Source: an uncultured Alphaproteobacteria bacterium
Lineage (GTDB): Bacteria; Pseudomonadota; Alphaproteobacteria; Rhodobacterales; Rhodobacteraceae
Assembly (NCBI GenBank): GCA_902567635.1
Contig: CACFNV010000003.1
Span: 1 to 32,500, forward strand
Direction of reading: 5' to 3'
Length of the DNA: 32,500 nucleotides
Each line of letters starts with the position of its first letter. Positions within the stretch are counted from its first letter, which is position 1. A model generated the notes under the pieces. The model worked only from the letters and a program-made list of their open reading frames with translations, did not search any database and was not told where the DNA came from. A program made the position numbers and the translations under genes. Shown here one piece after another: positions 1-8,969 of this stretch.

Positions 1-15
1 ACATGTCTAACAAAT

Positions 16-48
16 GAACCCATGCGGAATGACTCTCTGCATGGGTTC
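16..48. repeat. Hairpin in the non-coding stretch 1-247, copy 1 of a dispersed motif
   Basis: Bases 16-25 (GAACCCATGC) are the exact reverse complement of 39-48, giving a 10-bp stem with a 13-nt loop. The right half of the loop and stem contains CTCTCTGC, shared with hairpins near 5030 and 10875. No run of T follows, so it is a poor intrinsic terminator. Apart from this hairpin I see no gene, RNA or clear promoter in 1-247; all frames carry stops. Function unknown. Confidence 0.5.
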
Positions 49-247
49 GATAATGACAGAGTATAACTAGATGTTTCTTTAGAAAAAATATTTAGGATTT
101 ATGTTTATCCCACGGATTATTACTCTTACACTATTAAAGCAATTTAGTGTCGGTGTTTTCGATTAAAAAGCATCACTTGAAAGATAGAACTTTTTTAGGT
201 CAATGCAACTGGAATTGGAAACAACTTAAGGGCGATCGGGGAAAAGA

Positions 248-2323
248 TTGATAGGAATTTTTAGTTATTTTAATGGTATTAGGAAATCGATAAATTGTAA
301 CGATAATATAGCGAATTATATTTCTGTTGGACGAGAGGGCTACTATTTCATTCCTTTAGATAGTCAGGATAAACCAATTGACGGGGGCGTGATATTAGAG
401 AATGAACCGCTTAGTGGTTTAAAGAAGTTTTTTACTGCGAGAGAATTCAAGGGCTTGGGCCCCAAGATAGCTGAAAGAATAATTAACGATTTAGGTATAG
501 AAGTTATTTTTTTGCTTAAAAAAAGAAATTTTGTCGCTATTGAAGAAAAAACATCAAAAAATATCCTCGCAATTTTAATCTCAGGATGGGACATAGTCTC
601 TGATAACTCAGGTTTTGAGGTTTTTTTTTCACAATTAGGGTTCTCGTTCACACAAAAAAAATTTGTGAGAGAGGAAATAGGAAATCGGTTCTTTATGGAA
701 GTTCACAAGGATCCTTACATGTTACTTCAAAAAATACCGAGATTAAATTTTGAAAGTATAGAAGAAATCATTCTAAAGCTCAGAATAAGTGTCAGTGAAG
801 AACAAAAATTAGTGGCAGCTTCAAGGCATGTTTTAATGAAAAGTGAACAAGAAAGAGGGAATACCTGCGGACCATCAGAAAAAGTTTTCTTTAGAGTAAA
901 GGAAATTACAAAAACTGAGAATTATAAGATTGAGGAAGCTATTAATAGCGCCCCGCATTTTTTTCATAAATTTGAATTGAACGGAAAACGTTTTTTAGAG
1001 ACCAAGGAAGCAGAGGAAAGAGACTTAGAAATTTTGAAGCATTTACGTCGTATTGATTCTAGTTTCAAATCAATTGAAGGAAAAAAATTTACAGCAAATA
1101 AAAATGTTAAAAGTCCGCTGTCTGATGAACAGGTAGAGGCTATTCAAAGTTCTATAGGCTCTTCTGTTTCGATAATTACAGGAGGACCTGGGACAGGTAA
1201 AACAAGAATTATTGAAGGTTTAGCTCAGGTTTTAGTGAAGAAATTTGAGAAAAGAATAAGAATTTGTGCTCCAACGGGGCGTGCAGCAAAAAGAATAGCA
1301 GAAAATCCTGCTCTCAAAACTTTTAAGCCTTCCACTATTCATATGCTAATAGCTACGATTGAGGCTTCTGCAAACATGATTGAAATTGATGCATTAATAG
1401 TGGATGAGTCGTCTATGATTGACATAAACTTGTTTAGGGATCTAGTAAAATTAGTTCCTAATGGAGCTCAGTTAATACTAATTGGAGATGTTGATCAACT
1501 GCCTCCAGTGGGTCCAGGTCAGCCTTTTTTGGACTTGATAAGGTCAAAAAAAATAATGGTCAGTAGGCTAACTCAACAATTTAGACAGGAAAGTAATAGT
1601 AATATTTCTACTGTTGCAAAGGCAGTTAATCGAGGAGAAGTAATTGATTACTCAAGTGATTTAAATTCATCTGATTTTATTTTTATCGATGTTGAAAAAA
1701 GAGATGTTATCCAAGAAATTACAAAAGTGCTTGATGAATTTACAGAAAATGGAAAAGATAGAGTTGACCTAGAGAGGACACAAATACTTTCGCCCATGCG
1801 AAGATTTCCTGCTGGGTTAATAAACTTGAATGCGATTTTACAATCTAAATATAATCCTAACTCAAGAAAGGTGTTTTCAAAGTTGGAGAATGAGACTGAA
1901 GTGAACTTTTTTGTAAATGACAAAGTCATTTGTACAACTAATGATTACGAGTTAGATATTAGGAATGGGGACATAGGCTACATTGTCAATAAAATTGGCA
2001 AGAATATACAAATCGAGTTTGAAGGTAAGTCAAAACTTATTCATGAGAAAAGAATAGATATTATTGATTTAGCCTATGCAATTACTGTCCATAAAAGCCA
2101 AGGTTCTGAGTACTCAAATGTACTAATGCCCATAGTGGATGATCATAGAATAATGCTCTCAAGAAAATTAATTTATACTGCGATAACTAGGGGAAAGCAG
2201 AAGGTATGCCTTGTAGGGAGCAAAAGAGTTTTTAAAGAAGCTTTAAAAAAGGTATATCTAAATCTGCGCTACACAAATCTTTTTTCTAAATTTGATAAAT
2301 CAGCAGATGATTTGCTTTCTTGA
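248..2323 (+). CDS. recD2: RecD2-type SF1B DNA helicase
   Basis: A 691-residue 5'-3' DNA helicase of the RecD2 family, expected to act in DNA repair without RecB or RecC. A helix-hairpin-helix-like segment (GLGPKIAERI, about 69-78) precedes the motor. Walker A is GGPGTGKT at 312-319 and Walker B is VDESSMID at 385-392. Further helicase motifs are QLPP (417-420), QQFRQ (443-447), VHKSQGSE (614-621) and YTAITRGK (643-650), the last two in the UvrD_C_2-like end. Length fits RecD2 (about 700-740). The start is TTG at 248, supported by GGGGAA five bases upstream; no ATG lies near the N-terminus. It stands first in a plus-strand run, 57 bp ahead of the GST-like gene. Family identification is firm; the exact cellular role is inferred. 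Confidence 0.9.
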   Translation: MIGIFSYFNGIRKSINCNDNIANYISVGREGYYFIPLDSQDKPIDGGVILENEPLSGLKKFFTAREFKGLGPKIAERIINDLGIEVIFLLKKRNFVAIEEKTSKNILAILISGWDIVSDNSGFEVFFSQLGFSFTQKKFVREEIGNRFFMEVHKDPYMLLQKIPRLNFESIEEIILKLRISVSEEQKLVAASRHVLMKSEQERGNTCGPSEKVFFRVKEITKTENYKIEEAINSAPHFFHKFELNGKRFLETKEAEERDLEILKHLRRIDSSFKSIEGKKFTANKNVKSPLSDEQVEAIQSSIGSSVSIITGGPGTGKTRIIEGLAQVLVKKFEKRIRICAPTGRAAKRIAENPALKTFKPSTIHMLIATIEASANMIEIDALIVDESSMIDINLFRDLVKLVPNGAQLILIGDVDQLPPVGPGQPFLDLIRSKKIMVSRLTQQFRQESNSNISTVAKAVNRGEVIDYSSDLNSSDFIFIDVEKRDVIQEITKVLDEFTENGKDRVDLERTQILSPMRRFPAGLINLNAILQSKYNPNSRKVFSKLENETEVNFFVNDKVICTTNDYELDIRNGDIGYIVNKIGKNIQIEFEGKSKLIHEKRIDIIDLAYAITVHKSQGSEYSNVLMPIVDDHRIMLSRKLIYTAITRGKQKVCLVGSKRVFKEALKKVYLNLRYTNLFSKFDKSADDLLS

Positions 2324-2380
2324 TAATCATTTAAATTTAATGGTTCTATATAATAATTTTTTAATGATAAAGTTTTTGAA

Positions 2381-3418
2381 ATGACTCTTGAATTACCAAT
2401 AAGGCTAATAGGCAACCCTGGATCACCCTATACTCGAAAAATGGTATCATTCCTGAGGTATAAGTTGATACCTTATAAAATAATTTGGGGTGATCCTGGA
2501 TTCATTTTGGATAAAATGGAAATAGAAAAACCTAAACCAGTATTGCATCCTACTTTCCTTATAAAAAAAGAGGGTAAAAAGGTTAAAGCGTTAACTGACT
2601 CTACCCCCATAATCAGAATGTTGGAAAATTTGTTCCTGAAAAGAAGTACCATTCCTAGTAATCCAGTTTTAGCATTTATAAATTATCTATTAGAGGACTT
2701 TGGAGATGAATGGGGAACGAAATTTATGTTTCATTATAGATGGCATGACAAACGGGATATTGAAAATGCGGGAACGTTATTACCCTTGACTTCAAATCCC
2801 GTAGTATCAGAGGACGCTTTGGGCGAGATGAAAAAACAAATAACAGATCGTCAAATTGGTAGAGTTTGGGTTGTAGGATCGAACAAAATTACAGCGCCCC
2901 TTATAAATTCAAGTTTTAAGCGGTTTCTGACAATAATGGAAAAGCATCTGTCGCAATATCCATTTCTATTTGGCAATAGACCTTCATCAGCAGATTTTTC
3001 ATTCTTTGGTCAGTTATGCCAGCTTGTAGGATTTGATCCTACACCTAGAGCGATTACTCATAATCTTTCTATGAGAACTGTAGCTTGGGTAGAGAAAACA
3101 GAAGATCTTTCTGGTCTGGATCCATCTGAAAATGATTGGCTAAGCCCAACCTCTATTCCAAATACCCTCAATTTGCTTCTAAGTGAAATTGGTACGACTT
3201 ATGTGCCTACAATGTTAGCAAACGAAAAAGCTTTCAAAAGAGGAGAGGAAACGTGGGAAGCAAAACTAGATGGGCTCATCTGGACCCAAAGAACATTTCC
3301 TTATCAGGTAAAATGTTTAAATTGGTTGAGGGAAGAGTACCAAGCTTTAACAAATTCAGAGAAAAATGAGGTAAATGCTTTGATAAGCAACACCGGTTGT
3401 GAAGCATTATTAAAATAA
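2381..3418 (+). CDS. Glutathione S-transferase-like protein, long form
   Basis: A 345-residue cytoplasmic protein with an N-terminal thioredoxin fold. The segment GNPGSPYTRKMVSF (11-24) looks like the start of a GST domain, with Ser15-Pro16-Tyr17 where the catalytic Ser or Cys would sit. TDSTPIIRML (72-81) matches the motif that binds the gamma-glutamyl part of glutathione. FGNRPSSADFSFFGQL (197-212) is the helix-capping region of the C-terminal domain. Ordinary GSTs have about 200-220 residues, so more than 100 residues are extra, including an insertion at about 110-170 and a C-terminal extension rich in Trp and Tyr. Substrate cannot be told. ATG start; 44 bp precede the permease gene. Confidence 0.75.
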   Translation: MTLELPIRLIGNPGSPYTRKMVSFLRYKLIPYKIIWGDPGFILDKMEIEKPKPVLHPTFLIKKEGKKVKALTDSTPIIRMLENLFLKRSTIPSNPVLAFINYLLEDFGDEWGTKFMFHYRWHDKRDIENAGTLLPLTSNPVVSEDALGEMKKQITDRQIGRVWVVGSNKITAPLINSSFKRFLTIMEKHLSQYPFLFGNRPSSADFSFFGQLCQLVGFDPTPRAITHNLSMRTVAWVEKTEDLSGLDPSENDWLSPTSIPNTLNLLLSEIGTTYVPTMLANEKAFKRGEETWEAKLDGLIWTQRTFPYQVKCLNWLREEYQALTNSEKNEVNALISNTGCEALLK

Positions 3419-3463
3419 CTAATTTTCTTTTAAATAGCACTGCGGTCCTTAATAGCCAACTAA

Positions 3464-4351
3464 ATGAATAATTCTAAAAATAATGAGTGGATTGGTATAA
3501 GAATAGTTTTGATCTCTTCGTTGTGCTTTGCGTTTGTGCCTACTTCTGCTAAAATTGCTTTAGATAGTGGAGCATCTCTTACGACGCTTTTAATCACTAG
3601 ATGCTTTATTGGACTATTCATACTTGCCCCATTAACCTACAGTTTAAAACGACCTATTTTAATTAGTATGGACAAAATTCCTAAGGTGATATTTGTAAGT
3701 GTTGTTTCAGTATGTTTAATTGCAACTACTTATCATGCCATTGAATATTTGAGCATTGCTCTTGTGCTGATGATAATCTATTTATTTCCAATTGGTGTGG
3801 CATTAATAACCCAAGTCAGAGGGGAAGAAAGTTTAAGTGTTTTCCAATGGGTATGCATTTTGGGGGTCATATTAGGGCTAGGGTTTCTGATTTTTGATGG
3901 TTCTGTTAAGAGTGATATCTACGGAATAATTATAAGTATTATAGGCCTTTTATTATTCATAATATTTATTTACTACACAGGAAAATTGGCAGATGATTTA
4001 GGCTCGGAAACCATTAATCTTCATATAAGTTTCTGGAGTGTTTTATTTTTAATTCTTCTTATTCTATTTTTGCAAGCCCCAATCATATTGCCAGTGAGTA
4101 CGATGGGTTGGGTCGGTATATTTGGAAATGGACTCTTTTACGTTTTTAGTTATGTTCTTTTTTTTATTGGTTCTAAAAAAATTGGTATTACTACTGCTTC
4201 TGTAATTGCTTTAACCGAACCTCTGTTTGCGGCAATAATTGCTCTAATCGTCTTAAATCAATACTTATCTGTTCAAGAAATATGTGGGTTTGGGACTACT
4301 ATTATGTCATTATTTTTTTTCATAAGGTTCAGTTCAAGAATAGAAACTTGA
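3464..4351 (+). CDS. EamA/DMT-superfamily permease
   Basis: A 295-residue inner-membrane protein made almost entirely of hydrophobic helices, about ten in all, arranged as two EamA-like halves (about 10-145 and 150-290). The pattern fits the drug/metabolite transporter superfamily, whose members export amino acids, metabolites or drugs. The start of the second half has a helix pair and a central IYYTGKLADDLG segment (168-179). The C-terminal half ends with ALTEPLFAAIIALIVLNQ (248-265), the conserved repeat signature of this family. Substrate cannot be predicted. The rhomboid gene begins 12 bp after its stop, suggesting co-transcription. Confidence 0.85.
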   Translation: MNNSKNNEWIGIRIVLISSLCFAFVPTSAKIALDSGASLTTLLITRCFIGLFILAPLTYSLKRPILISMDKIPKVIFVSVVSVCLIATTYHAIEYLSIALVLMIIYLFPIGVALITQVRGEESLSVFQWVCILGVILGLGFLIFDGSVKSDIYGIIISIIGLLLFIIFIYYTGKLADDLGSETINLHISFWSVLFLILLILFLQAPIILPVSTMGWVGIFGNGLFYVFSYVLFFIGSKKIGITTASVIALTEPLFAAIIALIVLNQYLSVQEICGFGTTIMSLFFFIRFSSRIET

Positions 4352-4363
4352 AAAAACATAGAT

Positions 4364-5017
4364 ATGACAGGCACTATCGGACCAAAAAAAAGGGAACCTA
4401 TCTTCAATAATATGCCACCAGGCGTTTTAATTATTGGTGGTGTAATGATTGTGATAGAGGTTTATCTACAGATATTTGGGTTTGAACCTCGAAGAACTTT
4501 ATTAATTTATTTTGCATTTGTTCCCAAAATTTTTCTCTCTCAATTCCAGGAGCTTTACTTTGGAGATTATTATTTTCGTTTTATTAGTCATGCATTTCTC
4601 CATGGTGATTTTTTTCATATGGTATTAAATGTGGCTGTTCTTATAGCTGTGGGAAAGCATATCGAGGAACATTTTGGTCTTTTAAAATTTTTTACTATAT
4701 TTTTTTTATCAGCAATTTCTGGCGCAATCTTTTTTCAAATTATTGAACCAACTGAGACAGGCCCACTTGTTGGTGCGAGTAGTTCCGTTTATGGATTATT
4801 GGCATTTTTCTTTGGCAAAGACTTATTTTTTAGACTGAATAAGTCTGTTTCGATCCAACCTATAATCAACATGGTATTAGTAATGACTTTAATTCACATT
4901 CCGCTGGTTTTATGGGGGCCATTAGTTTTCGGTGCTGACATTGCTTGGCAGGGTCATTTGGGAGGGGCTATTGCTGGATTTCTATTGATTTTTGTTATTA
5001 GAGAGTCTGAATCCTAA
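4364..5017 (+). CDS. Rhomboid-family intramembrane serine protease
   Basis: A 217-residue polytopic membrane protein. Rhomboids cut other proteins inside the bilayer with a Ser-His pair. Visible are HAFLHGDFFHMVLNV (76-90), including the oxyanion-site His85 and Asn89, the serine motif GASSSVYG (137-144, nucleophile Ser139), and WQGHLGGAIAGF (195-206) with His198. The usual serine motif is GxSG; here the fourth position is Ser instead of Gly. Six core helices are plausible. It follows the EamA gene by 12 bp and ends against a convergent minus-strand gene. Family assignment is strong; activity is inferred because all catalytic residues are present. Confidence 0.88.
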   Translation: MTGTIGPKKREPIFNNMPPGVLIIGGVMIVIEVYLQIFGFEPRRTLLIYFAFVPKIFLSQFQELYFGDYYFRFISHAFLHGDFFHMVLNVAVLIAVGKHIEEHFGLLKFFTIFFLSAISGAIFFQIIEPTETGPLVGASSSVYGLLAFFFGKDLFFRLNKSVSIQPIINMVLVMTLIHIPLVLWGPLVFGADIAWQGHLGGAIAGFLLIFVIRESES

Positions 5018-5026
5018 TAAAAATTG

Positions 5027-5053
5027 ATGGCGGATAGGCCCTCTGCCATATCC
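5027..5053. repeat. Hairpin or small pseudoknot between convergent genes, copy 2 of the dispersed motif
   Basis: ATGGC (27-31 of the 5000s) pairs with GCCAT at 5045-5049, and GGAT (5032-5035) pairs with ATCC (5050-5053). Interleaved this way, the two stems would form a compact H-type pseudoknot. The core CGGATAGGCCCTCTGCCA resembles the elements at 22-42, 8810-8828 and 10870-10888. It fills the 40-bp gap between the rhomboid and exonuclease stops, so it may terminate or protect both transcripts. No T-run follows on either strand. Confidence 0.5.
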
Positions 5054-5057
5054 AGTG

Positions 5058-5561
5058 TTAAAAGGTTTGATTAAATTCTCTATTATTTTTTAGAAGCCAT
5101 ACCCACACACTTCTACATGCCTGCGTGTCGGGAAGAGACCTATGAGCATTTCCATCCCAAACGTGTCCAACTTCCTCTGCTGCTTGAGATAATTTCACCC
5201 ATTTTCTATCACCCTTTTCTTTAAATCTTGCGTAAGTTCTCATAGCGCACAAAACTTCATCCGCTTGCCCAAGCCTATCTGGAAAAAACTGAATATCATA
5301 ACTAGAGTTATAGATTACGACCTTTTTGCCTCTTACTATATCATTGATTTCAGGAATTAATTCTTCAATAGTAGGGTATCCTTCACACATCTCATTTGTA
5401 ATGCCATGTATCTGGGTGACCTGCCAGGGTATATCGCGTTCTGGATCAACTAAAGTATCTAAAAGTACGAAACCGTTTTCTCCAACTATTGATATCTCAA
5501 CAATTTTATCGCCCCAAGCAATGCCTCTTCCTGTTGTTTCAGTATCTAAGTAAACAAACAA
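5058..5561 (-). CDS. DEDDh 3'-5' exonuclease (DnaQ-like)
   Basis: A 167-residue single-domain exonuclease of the DnaQ/RNase T group. ExoI carries Asp6 and Glu8 (YLDTETTGRG, 4-13), ExoII has Asp89 (YNSSYDIQFF), and ExoIII has His140 and Asp145 (HRSLPDTQA). All five metal-binding and catalytic residues of the DEDDh type are present. It would remove nucleotides from 3' ends of DNA or RNA; the substrate is unclear because it lacks extra domains. The start is TTG at 5561: an in-frame TAG lies two codons upstream, and DTET must stay near the N-terminus, so no other start is possible. A thioesterase gene lies 37 bp upstream on the same strand. Confidence 0.87.
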   Translation of the reverse strand: MFVYLDTETTGRGIAWGDKIVEISIVGENGFVLLDTLVDPERDIPWQVTQIHGITNEMCEGYPTIEELIPEINDIVRGKKVVIYNSSYDIQFFPDRLGQADEVLCAMRTYARFKEKGDRKWVKLSQAAEEVGHVWDGNAHRSLPDTQACRSVWVWLLKNNREFNQTF

Positions 5562-5598
5562 TCTCTAAAATCCAGATTTATAAAAACTTAACCATTGG

Positions 5599-6024
5599 TT
5601 AATCCACCTTTAATAATAATCTCCATTTTTCTTGTAATGCCTTTGGTGGTGAAACCACCTTTCTGCTTGTGTGGTCCATGAAAGCTCCGTTACTTACGAT
5701 TGAAGCGCAAAGGTCCTGGTTTGCATTCAAAATATCAGATTGGCTAGACCACTTTTTGCAATCTTCTGATATAGAAGTAATTCTAGGATTTACGACAATT
5801 ACAGAGTTTTCTCGAACTTCCTTTTTAAAGGATACAGTTGTTTGAAAGGTAATAGGACCAATCTTCAATTCTTTGTAAAGTTCTGGAGAGCAGCCCCTAT
5901 CTTCACAAAGTTTTCTTAACCCCTCTACGCCGTAATAGTAATAACCAAATTCCGCTAAGTGACCATTAAAATCAATAAACGATTTATCTATTTTATATTT
6001 ATATTCTTTAGCCAAATCTCTCAA
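5599..6024 (-). CDS. Hotdog-fold acyl-CoA thioesterase (4HBT-like)
   Basis: A 141-residue protein with the hotdog thioesterase signature FIDFNGHLAEFGYYYYG (16-32), where Asp18 is the likely catalytic acid before the central helix. ITFQTTVSFKKEVREN (58-73) fits the following strands. Such proteins hydrolyse acyl-CoA or acyl-ACP thioesters in the cytoplasm. The chain end WRLLLKVD is short. The start is a TTG at 6024 with no clear ribosome site and a run of nine T just upstream; a second TTG three codons inside is an alternative. It lies in a minus-strand pair with the DEDDh exonuclease. Substrate unknown. Confidence 0.7.
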   Translation of the reverse strand: MRDLAKEYKYKIDKSFIDFNGHLAEFGYYYYGVEGLRKLCEDRGCSPELYKELKIGPITFQTTVSFKKEVRENSVIVVNPRITSISEDCKKWSSQSDILNANQDLCASIVSNGAFMDHTSRKVVSPPKALQEKWRLLLKVD

Positions 6025-6147
6025 AAAAAAATTTGTTATAAATATACATTTTTGGATTAAGGAAATAAAGTTTTAATATTGAACTAAATTTAAAGCCTCA
6101 AGAAAAAAATAAAATGAGTTGATTAAATAATTGGAAGGGTAAAACTA

Positions 6148-6456
6148 ATGAGCATTGCAAGAGTCAATATGGTTGAATGGAGATCTGAAGAGGAATTTCT
6201 TGAAATATCAGAGGAATATAACAAAAAATCTTCAAAAACGTTCCCAGATGCTGAAATACTATTACGCATAAGAACTACTCCTACCTCAGAGATTGCTATT
6301 TCAGTTTTTCCAAATCAAGAAAAAGCTGATGAAGCTAAAATTCAAAGAGATAAGAATTTTGAAAAGCAGGGAGCCAAGGTAAAGGATCAATGGTTCTTGG
6401 AGGGGGAAGTTGTTCAAGCTTATGTAAAGCCTGATAGGTTTGAGCAAAGTAAATAA
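6148..6456 (+). CDS. Small protein of unknown function, possibly ABM-like
   Basis: 102 residues, not recognised. The predicted pattern is helix (SEEEFLEISEEYNKK, 12-26), strand (AEILLRIRTTP), strand (EIAISVFP), then a charged helix (NQEKADEAKIQRDKNFEKQG) and a short tail. This order and length recall the dimeric alpha-beta barrel of antibiotic-monooxygenase-like domains, but no active-site motif supports that. It is soluble, charged and has no signal peptide. ATG at 6148 is preceded by GGAAGGG eight bases upstream, a good ribosome site. The methyltransferase gene follows after 43 bp. Confidence 0.65.
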   Translation: MSIARVNMVEWRSEEEFLEISEEYNKKSSKTFPDAEILLRIRTTPTSEIAISVFPNQEKADEAKIQRDKNFEKQGAKVKDQWFLEGEVVQAYVKPDRFEQSK

Positions 6457-6499
6457 TGCCTCCAATTTTCAGATAAAATGCAATTTTTAAGGAGATAAT

Positions 6500-7348
6500 A
6501 TGAAACAAAAAATTATAAATGTAGAACAATCCGAATACTGGAACGAAAAATCTGGACCTAAGTGGGTGAAAAATGAGGATGCATTAAATGAACGATTATC
6601 AATATTAACCAATGAACTTTTTTTGAGAGCAAAGCTAAAAGAATCGGACAAAGTTCTAGATATTGGTTGTGGAGGTGGTGACACAACTTTTCGAGTATCA
6701 AAATTATTGGGCGATGGGGGTCATGTGGTAGGAGCAGATATTTCGCATACCCTGTTAAATCACGCAAAAAGTAAATTTTCAAATATTGATGCAATGAAAT
6801 TTGTTCATTGTGATGCGCAAAATTATTCTTTTGATGGAAATTATTTTGACAAAGTTATATCTCGATTTGGTGTAATGTTTTTTGAAAATCCCTCAGAAGC
6901 TTTCAAAAATATTCTCGGCTCAATGCAGACAAATGGTTCTCTAAATTTCGTGTGTTGGACAAATATGATGGAGAATGAGTTTATAACTGAAGGTATGGAT
7001 GTTATCACAAAATATACTCAAAAAGTTCTTCCAGAGGTAACCAAGGACCCAGGCCCTTTTGCATTCAGCGACCGTGAATATGTTAATGAAGTCTTACAAT
7101 CTGCTGGATTTAAAAATATAAATATTGATAAGGTTTATACATCTATCTCAACGAAAGATAGCGCTGAGCAAGATGCAGAACTTCTCATGGGGATTGGACC
7201 AAGAGCAAGAATTTTATCTGAAGAAAATTTATCAAGTGAAAAAATGTCTATGATAAAAAATGAAATCATTCAACTATGTGAAAAACGACAAATTGGAAAA
7301 GAAATCACTTATAAGGCATGTCTTAATTATGTATCAGCAACTAAATAA
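6500..7348 (+). CDS. Class I SAM-dependent methyltransferase
   Basis: A 282-residue cytoplasmic methyltransferase. Motif I is VLDIGCGGG (52-60); the acidic residue that binds the ribose of SAM is Asp80 in VGADIS; motif III-like HCDAQ is at 103-107, and FDKVISRFGVMFF (116-128) fits motif IV. It belongs to the broad UbiE/Methyltransf_11 group. The long C-terminal part (about 170-282) has no recognisable domain, and the substrate cannot be told. ATG start with AAGGAGA six to eight bases upstream, one of the best ribosome sites in the window. It ends against the convergent kinase-like gene. Confidence 0.82.
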   Translation: MKQKIINVEQSEYWNEKSGPKWVKNEDALNERLSILTNELFLRAKLKESDKVLDIGCGGGDTTFRVSKLLGDGGHVVGADISHTLLNHAKSKFSNIDAMKFVHCDAQNYSFDGNYFDKVISRFGVMFFENPSEAFKNILGSMQTNGSLNFVCWTNMMENEFITEGMDVITKYTQKVLPEVTKDPGPFAFSDREYVNEVLQSAGFKNINIDKVYTSISTKDSAEQDAELLMGIGPRARILSEENLSSEKMSMIKNEIIQLCEKRQIGKEITYKACLNYVSATK

Positions 7349-7385
7349 TTCGGTTGAGTTGTGATGTCACTTTTTAACTTTATTT

Positions 7386-7401
7386 ACGAATAGATATTCG
7401 T
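7386..7401. terminator. Short hairpin between convergent genes
   Basis: ACGAAT (7386-7391) and ATTCGT (7396-7401) form a 6-bp stem with a 4-nt loop. On the plus strand it is followed by CTAC and then T5-C-T4, so it could end the methyltransferase transcript. The stem is AT-rich and weak. Confidence 0.3.
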
Positions 7402-8718
7402 CTACTTTTTCTTTTTAGCGTGATCTGAAACAAATAGCTCAGCCCCATCAGTCTCAGCAATTCCAAAAAGGCGGAGCATATTATTTTTTTGCATTTCTTT
7501 AAGCCAAGAATATAGCAAATCTGATCCTAAGCCCTTATTTTTGAAAATTGTTACCACAATTCCTTCTTCAAGACTCAAGGTAATTAAATCAGCATTTGAT
7601 CTAACTTTTGAAACAGCTTCAGCCATTAAGTCTACGATTTCTAATCCTGTTGGAGAAGCTTCAGAAGATTGGGCTATATAACCTGATTTGGCTGTTGGAT
7701 GATCAAATCCGCGTAATAGTGGAATTTCTGCATCATAAATATTTGCCAATAGACCAGGAAATGCAACGATAGTATTAATTTCACAATCAAGCATCATATC
7801 TTTAACACTTTTTTCGTCTGTTTGAAGGCCAGAATGATGCAGATATGACTTTATAAAATCTCTCCTATATGTAATGTCGGTAAACCTTGATCCTAGCCAC
7901 ATCATGTATGGCAATCCAAAATCCATTACAGCAGCCCCAACTTGCACAAGATCATAGTCTATTACCGTGAGCTCTTTGGTATCAGGATCATATAATAGGT
8001 TATCAGGCTTGAAATCATTGTGAACGACTACCTGCCGTTTTGCGGCTTCCGAAATAGGAGAAAAAGCCTCACACTGTATAACTTTTTCATAAACTCCAGT
8101 TCGTACACCAAGGTCAAAAACCTTTTTCGCAATTTTGGGGTTTGGATTACCTACTCCAAGGACCGGCATTTTAGTATCAATTCCTGACCAAGGTAGACAC
8201 CAAAATGGAGAGTGAAGTGGCACCGAATGTAATGCTGAAGACAAAAATTTATCACCGTCTAAAAATTCTGCTTTCAATTGATCATACCAGTAAATTGGTG
8301 CTGAGTGCAATTTTGCTAAAACTTCAGCTATTTTATCGGGTGGTGCTAAATCTTCATTAAAATGAAAGAAATCCTGCATTACAGAAACCCCAGCTGAACG
8401 CTCAATATGGAAATCAATTCCTTTTAATATAATTGGGGGAGCAAGATTTTGAGATCGAAGCACTTGAGTTGCGAGCGATACTCTCTTTTGAGTTATTGGA
8501 TGTGAACTCATTATGCTTTTGGAACTACTAACTTTGACGATGCACTTTGGAATGTCGTCAATTGAACAGATATACGTTTTAGCACCGCTATTACCAGAAA
8601 CATCTTTCACATTTACACTTTTGTTTTCTAACGCATTTGGCTCAACTGCCTTTAGTGCTAACTCCGCTATCTCATCCAAAGACGCATTCTCAAGTTTTAA
8701 TTCTAAAAATTCTGACAT
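7402..8718 (-). CDS. APH/choline-kinase-like phosphotransferase
   Basis: A 438-residue cytoplasmic protein of the aminoglycoside-phosphotransferase superfamily. The Brenner motif VVVHNDFKPDNLLYD lies at about 231-245 with the catalytic Asp in HND, and the metal-binding Asp is in VIDYD (about 252-256). The nucleotide-binding N-lobe appears at about 45-70 (KTYICSIDDIPKCIVKVS). Family members phosphorylate small hydroxylated substrates such as choline, homoserine or antibiotics; which one is unknown. The last 130 or so residues have no recognised motif. ATG at 8718 is chosen over a TTG 27 bases upstream; the ribosome site is weak. It stands alone, divergent from recQ. Confidence 0.72.
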   Translation of the reverse strand: MSEFLELKLENASLDEIAELALKAVEPNALENKSVNVKDVSGNSGAKTYICSIDDIPKCIVKVSSSKSIMSSHPITQKRVSLATQVLRSQNLAPPIILKGIDFHIERSAGVSVMQDFFHFNEDLAPPDKIAEVLAKLHSAPIYWYDQLKAEFLDGDKFLSSALHSVPLHSPFWCLPWSGIDTKMPVLGVGNPNPKIAKKVFDLGVRTGVYEKVIQCEAFSPISEAAKRQVVVHNDFKPDNLLYDPDTKELTVIDYDLVQVGAAVMDFGLPYMMWLGSRFTDITYRRDFIKSYLHHSGLQTDEKSVKDMMLDCEINTIVAFPGLLANIYDAEIPLLRGFDHPTAKSGYIAQSSEASPTGLEIVDLMAEAVSKVRSNADLITLSLEEGIVVTIFKNKGLGSDLLYSWLKEMQKNNMLRLFGIAETDGAELFVSDHAKKKK

Positions 8719-8810
8719 TTTGTTTTGCCTATATAATTGCCTCAAATCTCTAATTTTCTAGTATGAAACTATTTGTAAATAGATCAAGATGCTTAAGGAT
8801 TTTTTGAGGC

Positions 8811-8900
8811 GGATTTACCCTCTACCACACTCCTCTGTGAGCCTTTGTTATCTTGATAATATTTTACCAGATAATCTCTCGAACAAAAAATATTCATACA
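8811..8900. repeat. Copy A of a diverged intergenic repeat flanking recQ
   Basis: Aligned without gaps to 10871-10960 (offset exactly 2060), about 67 of 90 bases match, and the block 8821-8850 matches 26 of 30. An internal stem, TTATCT (8848-8853) with AGATAA (8869-8874), is unchanged in both copies while its loop differs. The left end carries the CGGA...CTCT motif seen elsewhere in the window. It lies in the recQ upstream region and could be a transcribed structured element or an old repeat. Nothing coding is seen in 8746-8966. Confidence 0.6.
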
Positions 8901-8969
8901 AACCTATCATTAAATAGGAAAGATGGTTATCCATTATCATTTCCCCGTAATAGATAGTACATTGAGGTG

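Noticed and set aside
39-60. GGGTTCGA resembling a tRNA T-loop at 44-50
   Set aside because: The flanking five bases on each side do not pair, and no acceptor stem, anticodon arm or CCA end is present.
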